A DNA stretch of 64,000 nucleotides. Origin: Amycolatopsis anabasis. Its GTDB lineage: Bacteria; Actinomycetota; Actinomycetes; Mycobacteriales; Pseudonocardiaceae. Under the pieces are notes generated by a model. It was not told where the DNA came from, ran no database searches, and worked only from the letters and a program-made list of their open reading frames with translations. Positions 35,797 to 42,838 of the stretch are shown here, piece after piece; positions within the stretch are counted from its first letter, which is position 1; every line of letters starts with the position of its first letter. The stretch spans positions 1 through 64,000 of the forward strand of contig NZ_VTHK01000027.1 in the NCBI RefSeq assembly GCF_009765355.1. The letters are read 5' to 3'. Made by a program: the position numbers and the translations under genes.

Positions 35797-35817
35797 GTTA
35801 CTGGTCGGTACGCTAAC
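35797..35817. promoter_or_regulatory. Shared motif, copy 1 (mce promoter)
   Basis: A 21-bp site whose core reads TACTGGTCGGTACGCTA on the plus strand. Near-identical sites lie at 35996-36016 (minus orientation) and 40407-40427. This copy is about 115 bp upstream of the yrbEA start, within the divergent promoter region 35680-36057, which holds no gene. Probably a binding site for one regulator of the mce and secreted-protein genes (inference). Confidence 0.6.
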
Positions 35818-35995
35818 TTCGCGTGGCCGCCAGAAGCAAGAACTTCCCCCTCGATCCGGCGGTCACGGCTCGGTAACCGATGCCATTTTGCGCCGTGCTG
35901 ACAAGGCATACCGCGGGTTTTGTCGAGTGGTGAGCAAATCTGCGCATCCGGGTTAGCCGCGGTAAAGGAAACCGTTGCAGCACCGGTCATGTCGT

Positions 35996-36016
35996 CGTAA
36001 CGTACCGGCGGGTAAC
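35996..36016. promoter_or_regulatory. Shared motif, copy 2 (secreted-protein promoter)
   Basis: The reverse complement reads TACCCGCCGGTACGTTA at its core, matching copies 1 and 3. It ends 41 nt before the ATG of the first secreted-protein gene, a position where a repressor would block transcription. Confidence 0.6.
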
Positions 36017-36057
36017 GTCCCGGCTCACTTTTCTCCCGCCGAATCGAGGAGCTACCC

Positions 36058-36693
36058 ATGCTGCGTGCATCCAGGGCGAAGTCCGTCAGGCGAGCGGTAC
36101 TCGGAATCATCGGGGTGGCCACCGCGGTGGCGGCGAGCGTGCTCGGCGCCGCGCCCGCGTCGGCGGCGACGATCAACGTCACCTACCCGGTCACCGGCAC
36201 CACGGTGATCAAGAACAACGGCAGCACGCTTCCGCTGGGGCCGGGCAGCATGAAGACCACCGTGGTCACCCGGACCGGCGGCGGTGACCTGACCGGAACG
36301 CTCGACCTGCCGCCGACCCGGTCCACGTTCACCGTCGGCGGGATCATTCCGGCGAAGGCCACCGTCACGATCATCCCCGCCGGCCCGGTGACCGGGAAGA
36401 TCGAACAGGGCGTGGTGACCGCGCATTCCGACGTCTACATCCAGCTCAGCGACATCTGGGTGGCCGGGATCTTCCACACGCCGGTGGGCAACGAGTGCCG
36501 GACGGAAACCCCGGTCGGCATGGACCTGAAGTCCGAGGGCGCCTTCACCGTGTTCAACGGCGGCACCGTCGCCGGTACGTACACGATCCCGGACTTCGCG
36601 AACTGCACGATCTTCGGGCCCCTGCTCAGCTCGCAGGTTTCCGGTCCGGGCAACACGATCTCGCTCCTGCTCGGCAAGCCGACCCAGCCGTAA
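36058..36693 (+). CDS. Secreted protein, type A domain (copy 1)
   Basis: A 211-residue exported protein of unrecognised function. Signal peptide at 1-37 (VLGIIGVATAVAASVLG, cleavage after ASA). The mature part is beta-rich with the family marks LPLGPGS, IQLSDIWVAGI, ECRTETPV, FTVFNGGTVAGTYTIPDFANC and SGPGNTISLLLGKPTQP. A GAGGAG site is 6 nt before the ATG. A close paralogue follows 34 nt downstream, and a third copy of the domain forms the C-terminal part of the 38.2-39.5 kb protein. Adjacent to the mce operon, it may act at the cell envelope. Confidence 0.85.
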   Translation: MLRASRAKSVRRAVLGIIGVATAVAASVLGAAPASAATINVTYPVTGTTVIKNNGSTLPLGPGSMKTTVVTRTGGGDLTGTLDLPPTRSTFTVGGIIPAKATVTIIPAGPVTGKIEQGVVTAHSDVYIQLSDIWVAGIFHTPVGNECRTETPVGMDLKSEGAFTVFNGGTVAGTYTIPDFANCTIFGPLLSSQVSGPGNTISLLLGKPTQP

Positions 36694-36727
36694 CCGCGAT
36701 TTCCGCCCAACCACAAGGAGAAGTCCC

Positions 36728-37360
36728 GTGAAACGAAGATTCCGCACCTTCGGCCGCCGGTCCGCCCTCGCGTCGGTGACCGCGGCCGTCGCCGTCACCG
36801 CGAGCCTGCTGACCGCCGCGCCCGCGTCCGCCGCCACCATCAAGGTGACCTATCCGGTCTCCGGGACGACGACGGTGAAGAAGACCGGAAGTTCCCTGGA
36901 ACTGGGGCCGGGAACGCTCGCGGCCACGGTCACCACCAAGACCGGCGGCGGCGACGTCGTGGGCACCCTGAACCTGCCGCCCGCGCACGCCGAATTCACC
37001 GTGGCCGGGCTGATCCCGGTGAAGGCCAAGGTGACCGTGATCCCGACCGGCCCGGCGACCGGCGAGATCAAGCAGGGCGTGCTGACCTCGCACGCGGAAG
37101 CCTACATGCAGCTCAGCGACATCTGGGTCGGCGGCATCTTCCCGATCCCGGTGGGCGACGAATGCAGGACCGAGCAGCCGATCGCCCTCGACCTCAAATC
37201 GGAAGGCAGTTTCACCGTTTTCGCCGGGGGCACGGTGGCCGGTACGTTCACCATTCCGGACTTCAAGAACTGCACGATCTTCGCGCCGATCCTGAACCCG
37301 CTCATCTCCGGACCGGACAACACCATCAAACTCACCCTCGGCAAACCCACCCAGCCCTGA
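36728..37360 (+). CDS. Secreted protein, type A domain (copy 2)
   Basis: A 210-residue paralogue of the preceding gene, matching it along the whole length (AATIKVTYPVSGTTTVKK, MQLSDIWVGGIFPIPVGDEC, FTIPDFKNCTIF, TLGKPTQP). Signal peptide to about residue 36. Start GTG 36728 with AAGGAGAAG upstream. Two conserved Cys in the mature protein probably form a disulfide. Function unknown; tandem duplication evident. Confidence 0.85.
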   Translation: MKRRFRTFGRRSALASVTAAVAVTASLLTAAPASAATIKVTYPVSGTTTVKKTGSSLELGPGTLAATVTTKTGGGDVVGTLNLPPAHAEFTVAGLIPVKAKVTVIPTGPATGEIKQGVLTSHAEAYMQLSDIWVGGIFPIPVGDECRTEQPIALDLKSEGSFTVFAGGTVAGTFTIPDFKNCTIFAPILNPLISGPDNTIKLTLGKPTQP

Positions 37361-37364
37361 CCCT

Positions 37365-37406
37365 CGTGAGTGTTCGGGCCGGTTCTAACCGGCCCGAACA
37401 CTCACG
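37365..37406. terminator. Perfect 20-bp hairpin repeat between convergent genes
   Basis: Arms CGTGAGTGTTCGGGCCGGTT (37365-37384) and its exact complement (37387-37406) around CT. It begins 4 nt after the stop of the upstream plus-strand gene and lies before the end of a minus-strand gene, so it can terminate both. The same element recurs at 41757 and 50723. Confidence 0.8.
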
Positions 37407-37487
37407 ACAGGTCCCTCGCTGCCGGAGAACAGGAGCAAAGGTCCCTTGCTCCCCCGCCCGGTTCCCGGGTGGGGGAGCGAGTCCTTT

Positions 37488-38159
37488 TCAGCGGAGGGCC
37501 TTCGCGATTCCGAGCGGGGTCGCCGGGGTTACCGCCATGTCCGGGAAGAACCTGTCGTCCTGCCCGGCGTTCAGCACGCAGGCGAACTCACCCTGGGGCT
37601 GCCAGGCCGGGGTCGCGTTGACGAAGTGGAAATCCGCGGCCACGGTGAACTGGCCGTCGAGCCGGATGGTGATCGCTCCGGGCTGACCGGCGGTGACGTC
37701 CGGAACGATGGTGCCCGGTTCCTGGCGGGCGATCACGGTGAGCGGGCCGGAATCCGGATCGGTGACGAAGTACTCGCCGAACCGGAGCGCCAGCCCGGCC
37801 GACGAGGGGCTCGCGTTGGTGAGGTTCACATCGCCGCCGGTGGCACCGCGGATTCCGTCGATGCCGCCCACGTTGTACATGAGCTGGACGACGTTCGCCG
37901 GTACGATGCCGGTCGCGACGATCTCCGTGGGGTGCCCGCTCCAGCCGGTCGGCACGGACCGCGGGGCGCGGAATTGCACCCGGCCGACCAGGGAATCTTC
38001 GCCGATCAACGGGTAGTTGCAGGTGAACTGGAGGTCGTTCGTCTGGTACAGCTGGTCGGTGGCGGCATGCGCGATCCCGGACTGAAGCAGCCCGGTCGCG
38101 GTGCCGGCCAGCCATGCGGTCGCGGCGATCGCCGCGCGTCTTCGACTCTTTCGCTTCAT
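37488..38159 (-). CDS. Secreted protein, type B (DUF6801-like) domain (copy 1)
   Basis: A 223-residue exported protein. Signal peptide through AHA (about 33); the mature part opens with LQFTCNYPLIG and closes with GEFACVLNAGQDD, the Cys-framed pattern I associate with DUF6801 proteins of nocardioform bacteria (name from memory). Function unknown. Its ATG overlaps the stop of the larger type-B/type-A fusion gene upstream (ATGA), so the two are co-transcribed. Confidence 0.82.
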   Translation of the reverse strand: MKRKSRRRAAIAATAWLAGTATGLLQSGIAHAATDQLYQTNDLQFTCNYPLIGEDSLVGRVQFRAPRSVPTGWSGHPTEIVATGIVPANVVQLMYNVGGIDGIRGATGGDVNLTNASPSSAGLALRFGEYFVTDPDSGPLTVIARQEPGTIVPDVTAGQPGAITIRLDGQFTVAADFHFVNATPAWQPQGEFACVLNAGQDDRFFPDMAVTPATPLGIAKALR

Positions 38160-39523
38160 TGTGCGGGCCGTTCCTGGGTGAGGGGGGTCAGGGTGAGTTC
38201 GATCTGGTTGCCCGGCCCGGAAACCAGTCCGGTGACCAGGGGGCTGAGGTCCGAAGTGGTCCCGCAGCCGGTGAACGGCGGAATGGTGAACCCACGCAGT
38301 TCGGGATTGGGCGAGTCGGGAATGGTGCCGACGTTTCCGCCCTTGAAGACGGTGTAGGTGCCGCCTTTGACGCTGGCCATCGCCACCTTCACCGGCGTTT
38401 CGGTCCGGCAGTTCGGCCCGACGTCCAGCGGTACGCCGTTCACCAGGACGTCGCTCAGTTTGATGATCGCCTCGGTGTGCATGATCTCCAGGACGCCCTG
38501 TTTGAGAGTGCCGGTGAGGCTGGTCAGCTTTCCGTTCGGGTCGTCGGGTGGCAGGAACTCGGCGCTGCCCGTGGTGGGCATGAAACCGAATGCGTAGAAG
38601 GGAGACGCGGACTTCGGCAGCGCGGAATCGGTGTAGAGCTGCCCTGGCGCGGAGCCACCAGGTGTCACCGCCGAGACATGGGGCGCCAAACCGGGGCCGA
38701 TGCGCATCGAGGTCTGCAGCTTGACCACCGCGGACTTGCCGGAGACGGCCTGCCCGGTGAAGAAGGTGACATTCCGGGCGGCCGCGGCCTGCGCCTGCGC
38801 GTTCAACGGGCTGCCCGGGGTGCCGGGAACGCCGGGCACCTCGGCCGTTCCGGGCTGGCCGGATTCGGGCGCCGGTGCCGGTTCCGCGCCGGGGCGCACC
38901 ACGGAAACCTTGGCGAGCAACGGATCCTGGTCCGCCGCGAGCGCGCAGGCGAGTCCGGCCTCGGGAGGCGCCGACGGGGTGCCGTCGGCCTGTTTCAAAC
39001 CGAAGGTGATCGCCGGTGGGGCGAGGGAGATGGCCAGCTCACCCGGTTCGCCCGCGTCGACCGGGGGCACCGCGCCGGTGCTCACCAGGGACAGCGGTCC
39101 CGTTTCCGGCAGCGGAACGTTCGCCGGTGGCAGTTCGAAGGGCACCTCCGCCTGCCGCGTACTCAGGCCGAGCTTGACCCGGCCCTCGACCGAGGCCGGA
39201 GTTCCCAGTGCCGGGCGGAGTTGTTCGGGGAAGGTGAATTCGGCGGAGAACTGCCCGAACCGCACGGACTTCCCGGCGCGCACCCAGGCCGGGGCGGTCG
39301 TGGTGATCGCGGCGGTGACCCGATTCCTGTCCACGGCTTCGCCCAGCGCGCAGTCGTAGGCCAGCAGCTTCGCGACCGACACCGTCTCCGCGACCGGTTC
39401 GAGCCCGGGCGAGGAGCCGGGGGCGCCCGAACCGGCCCCGGCCAGGCCGCTGTTGAACCCCGCGGCGAGCCCCACCACGGCGGCCGCGAGGACGAATCGG
39501 GACCGCGGCATGCGACGAGTCAT
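38156..39523 (-). CDS. Secreted fusion of type B and type A domains
   Basis: A 455-residue exported protein. After the signal peptide (FVLAAAVVGLAAGFNSGLAGA), residues ~30-200 show the type B frame (KLLAYDCALG ... GLACALAADQDPLLAKVSV), a Pro/Gly-rich linker with AEVPGVPGTPGSP follows, and the last ~160 residues show the type A frame (LKQGVLEIMHTEAIIKLSDVLVNG, NCRTETPVKV, YTVFKGGNVGT, FTIPPFTGC, SGPGNQIELTL). So one protein joins both families otherwise encoded separately around it. ATG 39523 follows GAGGAAG. No function is known. Confidence 0.82.
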   Translation of the reverse strand: MTRRMPRSRFVLAAAVVGLAAGFNSGLAGAGSGAPGSSPGLEPVAETVSVAKLLAYDCALGEAVDRNRVTAAITTTAPAWVRAGKSVRFGQFSAEFTFPEQLRPALGTPASVEGRVKLGLSTRQAEVPFELPPANVPLPETGPLSLVSTGAVPPVDAGEPGELAISLAPPAITFGLKQADGTPSAPPEAGLACALAADQDPLLAKVSVVRPGAEPAPAPESGQPGTAEVPGVPGTPGSPLNAQAQAAAARNVTFFTGQAVSGKSAVVKLQTSMRIGPGLAPHVSAVTPGGSAPGQLYTDSALPKSASPFYAFGFMPTTGSAEFLPPDDPNGKLTSLTGTLKQGVLEIMHTEAIIKLSDVLVNGVPLDVGPNCRTETPVKVAMASVKGGTYTVFKGGNVGTIPDSPNPELRGFTIPPFTGCGTTSDLSPLVTGLVSGPGNQIELTLTPLTQERPAQ

Positions 39524-39600
39524 GGGCGCTTCCTCAGCTACGACGTGGCTGAGCGCTCCGGCCACCACCGGTGACCGGAGCGCCCCGCGGGGGAAAGAAA

Positions 39601-40230
39601 TCAGGTGATGCTGGCGCTGCCAAGCTTCGGGTCCTGGCCCGGGTTCAGGGTGCAGGTGAACGGGGGCTGGGCCTGCCAGGCCGGGGTGGCGTTCAGGAAG
39701 TGGAAGTCCGCCTTCACGGTGAACTGGTTGTCCAGGCTGATGGTGAGCGGGCCGGGGGCCGGTCCCGCGGTCGCGGTCGGGATGAAGGTGCCGCTGTCCT
39801 GGTGGGCCTGGACCGGGAAGTCGCCCGATCCGCCGTAGGTCTGCTCGTCGATGCGGATGTCCTTCGCGGTGTTCGAGTCCAGGGTGCCGCCGGTGGCGAT
39901 GACGTCCGCGTCGGCGACCCCTCGAACGCCGTCGACTCCGGCCAGGTTGTACAGCAGTTCGGCCACGTCCGCCGGAACCGTCGCGGTGACCTCGAGGCCG
40001 CGGATGGTGGCGGTGCTGCCGCTGGCCACCGAGTCCGGCCCGATCGCCTTGGCGTGCACGGTGAGGCCGCCCTCGCCGATCAACGGGTAGTTGCAGGTGT
40101 AGGCGAGGTCGCCGGTCTCGTAGACGACATCGGCCGCGAACGCGGTGCCCGTGCCGAGGGCACTGGCCACCCCGGCCACCAGCCCGACGGTCGCGACGCC
40201 CGCCGCGAACTTACCCAGTCTTCGACTCAT
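39601..40230 (-). CDS. Secreted protein, type B (DUF6801-like) domain (copy 2)
   Basis: A 209-residue exported protein like the 37.5-kb gene product: signal peptide to AFA-A (about 33), LAYTCNYPLIGEGG at the mature start, VPADVAELLYNLAGVDGVRG in the middle, FHFLNATPAWQAQPPFTCTLNPGQD at the end. ATG 40230 has GGAG 9 nt upstream. It lies 77 bp upstream of the fusion gene on the same strand. The upstream region carries motif copy 3 and a 17-bp perfect palindrome. Confidence 0.82.
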   Translation of the reverse strand: MSRRLGKFAAGVATVGLVAGVASALGTGTAFAADVVYETGDLAYTCNYPLIGEGGLTVHAKAIGPDSVASGSTATIRGLEVTATVPADVAELLYNLAGVDGVRGVADADVIATGGTLDSNTAKDIRIDEQTYGGSGDFPVQAHQDSGTFIPTATAGPAPGPLTISLDNQFTVKADFHFLNATPAWQAQPPFTCTLNPGQDPKLGSASIT

Positions 40231-40361
40231 CTTCGAATCACTCCATACGCTCAAACGTTCAGTCAGCCCGCCCCAGACGGGGATCTTCTGAGCCGCCAAC
40301 GGCTCGCCAGTGAACACGAGAACTGCCCCGGAGATCGATCCCTGGTAGCACCGAAGTCATC

Positions 40362-40401
40362 GCACACCGTATTCTCCGAAATTGCGGAGAATACGGTGTG
40401 C
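40362..40401. promoter_or_regulatory. 17-bp perfect inverted repeat
   Basis: Arms GCACACCGTATTCTCCG (40362-40378) and its exact complement (40385-40401) around AAATTG, 132 nt upstream of the 40230 ATG and 5 nt from motif copy 3. The wider 40231-40700 gap holds no gene. As it is upstream of both flanking genes it cannot be their terminator; a regulator site or the 5' hairpin of an untranslated leader is more likely. Confidence 0.65.
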
Positions 40402-40406
40402 ACTCG

Positions 40407-40427
40407 GTTACCGGCTAGTACGTTACG
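40407..40427. promoter_or_regulatory. Shared motif, copy 3
   Basis: The core reads TACCGGCTAGTACGTTA, matching copies 1 and 2 near the mce promoter. It lies upstream of the minus-strand secreted-protein genes. Confidence 0.6.
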
Positions 40428-40700
40428 TCCGCGTCAACTGGCCGACAAGGGGCTAGATCGAAAAAGCCGCGAGCGGGCCGCCATTGGCAGGAAGCATTGT
40501 CACCACTGCCGAAATCCGTTCGGGGCGTTTGTAACCAAGCTACAAAACCGTGCCGGATGGGGGATGATTGTTTTCGCGTACCCATGACTTCGGCGTAGAG
40601 TTTCGATGCCGTTCGGGATGGGGAGCATGCGCCGCCGAATGGGCTAACGGCCGGTTCCGAACAGGCTAGAAGAATGCGAACGGAAACGGAGGCGGTGCGG

Positions 40701-41717
40701 GTGAGCGCATCCGGTGCCCCGCGTGGATCTCGCGCCGCGCTGCGCACGGTCGCGTGCGCGGCGATCGCCGCGCTGGCGTTCCTGGCCGGGGTGGCCGGGG
40801 CGAGTCCGGCCGTGCCCGCACCACCCGGCACCCCGGCGACCGCGCAGGCCGATGCGCCCGCCGCCACCCCCGCGGCGGCGGAGGGGCCGGGCCGCGTCCT
40901 CATGTCCGGCGCCCCGTTCTGGAACCAGCGGGTGGTGCTGGACAAGGATCTCGAGCGGTTGGGCATCAAATCGGGCGTGGTCGCCGTGACGACCGGATCG
41001 AACCAGACCATCGCGCTGAAGAAGGACGGCAGCCTGGTCGTCTGGGGCAACAACTTCTACCAGCAGCAGGCCATTCCGCCCGCCGCGCTCGGGGCGACCG
41101 CGATCGCTTCCGGGTACGCGCATCTGCTGGCCCTGAAGAACGGCGGGGTCATCGCCTGGGGCAGCTCGCTGTTCGGCGAGACGACCGTGCCGCCCGAAGC
41201 CCGCTCCGGGGTCACCGCGATCTCCGCCCGGGGCTACCACAACCTCGCGCTCAAGAGCGACGGCAGCGTGCTCAGCTGGGGCCTGCGCAGTGACGTGCCG
41301 CCCGAGGCCCGGTCCGGGGTCACCGCGATCTCGGCCGGTGGCGACCACAACCTCGCCCTGAAGGGCGGCGGCGTGATCGCCTGGGGCGGCAACAAGTACG
41401 GCCAGAGCGACGTGCCGCCCGCCGCGCGGTCCGGGGTCGCCGCGGTGGCCGCGGGATGGGGGCACAGCCTGGCCCTGAAAGCCGACGGCACGGTCATCGC
41501 GTGGGGCAACAACGAGGACGGCCAGGCCACCGTGCCGGCCACCGTCACCGGCGCCACCGCCATCGCGGCGGGCACGGTGCACAGCCTCGCACTGCTCCCC
41601 GGCGGCAAGGTCGTCGGCTGGGGCATGGCGCGGGCGCTCACCAACACCCCGTCCGACGCGAACTCCGGGGTGACCGCGATCGCCGCCGGTTACCTGGGCA
41701 GCGTGATGCTCAAATGA
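40701..41717 (+). CDS. Secreted RCC1-like repeat protein
   Basis: A 338-residue exported beta-propeller. A signal peptide covers about the first 37 residues (AALRTVACAAIAALAFLAGVAGASPA); the body has seven RCC1/BNR-type repeats of ~40 residues, each with a GxxHxLALK step followed by GxVIAWGxNxxGQ, and DVPPEARSGVTAISAG links. Bacterial RCC1-like secreted proteins are of unknown function and are presumed binding scaffolds. GTG 40701 is preferred since GGAGG lies 8 nt upstream; ATG 40674 would add nine residues. Confidence 0.87.
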   Translation: MSASGAPRGSRAALRTVACAAIAALAFLAGVAGASPAVPAPPGTPATAQADAPAATPAAAEGPGRVLMSGAPFWNQRVVLDKDLERLGIKSGVVAVTTGSNQTIALKKDGSLVVWGNNFYQQQAIPPAALGATAIASGYAHLLALKNGGVIAWGSSLFGETTVPPEARSGVTAISARGYHNLALKSDGSVLSWGLRSDVPPEARSGVTAISAGGDHNLALKGGGVIAWGGNKYGQSDVPPAARSGVAAVAAGWGHSLALKADGTVIAWGNNEDGQATVPATVTGATAIAAGTVHSLALLPGGKVVGWGMARALTNTPSDANSGVTAIAAGYLGSVMLK

Positions 41718-41756
41718 GCCGGATGCCTGCGCGGGCCCAGGGAAACCGAGCACCGG

Positions 41757-41804
41757 GGTCGTGAGTGGACAGGCCGGTTCTAACCGGTCTAACCACTCAC
41801 GACC
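41757..41804. terminator. Hairpin repeat between convergent genes
   Basis: GGTCGTGAGTGG (41757-41768) pairs with CCACTCACGACC (41793-41804), and GGCCGGTT with AACCGGTC inside. It is a slightly mismatched copy of the 37365 hairpin and again sits between two convergent stops. Confidence 0.75.
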
Positions 41805-41824
41805 CGTGGACGTAGGCAGTCCGG

Positions 41825-42823
41825 CTAGCGCGCGAGTTCGGCGACCAGTTCGTAGGAGCGGCGGCGGTCCTCGGCGCCGTGCACCATCGTGGTGATCATG
41901 AGCTCGTGCGCGCCGGTCTCGTCCAGCAGGTTCTCCAGTCCTTTTCGGACGGTTTCCGGCGAGCCGATGAACTGGCTGCCCATCCGCTCCTCGACGAACA
42001 TCCGGTCCAGATCGCTGTAGGAGTACTCGGCGGCCTCCTCCGGGCTGGGCAGCGGGATCGGGCGCCCGCGCCGCAGGCTGAGGAAGGTCAGCGCGCTCGG
42101 CGCCGCGAGCCACCGCGCGCGTTCGTCGGTTTCCGCGCAGACCACCGCGGCGCCCAGCATCAGGTACGGCTCGGACAGCGTCTCCGAGGGCCGGAACGAT
42201 TCGCGGTAGAGCCGCGCGGCGGGCAGTGTGTTCTGCGCGCTGAAGTGGTGCGCGAAGGCGAACGGCAAGCCGAGCGCCCCGGCCAGCTGCGCGCTGAACC
42301 CGCTCGAGCCGAGCAGCCAGAACGGCGGTTTGTTGCCCTCCGCGGGAACCGCGTGCACCGCGCGGCCCTCGTCCGGTTCGAAGTAGGCCATCAGCTCGGA
42401 AAGCTGCTGCGGGAACGCGTCCGCGGAAAGCGCGGCCGCCGAACCGCGCAGCGCGAGCGCGGTCCGCTGGTCGGTGCCGGGCGCCCGGCCGATGCCGAGG
42501 TCGATCCGTCCCGGGTGGAACGCCTCCAGCATGCCGAACTGCTCGGCGACGATCAGCGGCGAATGGTTGGGCAGCATCACCCCGCCCGAACCGACCCGGA
42601 TCTTCTCGGTGGCCGTGGCCACGTGTCCGATCAGCACCGCGGTCGCCGAACTGGCGATCCCCGGCATGTTGTGGTGCTCGGCGACCCAGTAGCGGTGGTA
42701 GCCGAGGCGTTCGGTGTGCCGGGCCAGTTCGATGGTGTCGCGCAGCGCGGCCGAAGCGTCCGATCCGCTCGCGATGGGCGCGAGGTCGAGCACGGACAGC
42801 GGGATCTCAGGCAGGGACGTCAC
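41825..42823 (-). CDS. Luciferase-like (LLM) flavin-dependent oxidoreductase
   Basis: A 332-residue bacterial-luciferase-fold protein of the MsnO8-like group: RLGYHRYWVAEHHNMPGIASSATAVLIGHVA near residue 40, RVGSGGVMLPNHSPLIVAEQFGML near 76, GRIDLGIGRAPGTDQ near 105, and SPETVRKGL near the end. It would use FMNH2 or F420; the sequence alone does not decide. GTG start, 15 nt after the HelD/HelR-like gene stop, so probably co-transcribed. Confidence 0.88.
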   Translation of the reverse strand: MTSLPEIPLSVLDLAPIASGSDASAALRDTIELARHTERLGYHRYWVAEHHNMPGIASSATAVLIGHVATATEKIRVGSGGVMLPNHSPLIVAEQFGMLEAFHPGRIDLGIGRAPGTDQRTALALRGSAAALSADAFPQQLSELMAYFEPDEGRAVHAVPAEGNKPPFWLLGSSGFSAQLAGALGLPFAFAHHFSAQNTLPAARLYRESFRPSETLSEPYLMLGAAVVCAETDERARWLAAPSALTFLSLRRGRPIPLPSPEEAAEYSYSDLDRMFVEERMGSQFIGSPETVRKGLENLLDETGAHELMITTMVHGAEDRRRSYELVAELAR

Positions 42824-42838
42824 GCGAAGTGGTAACGC

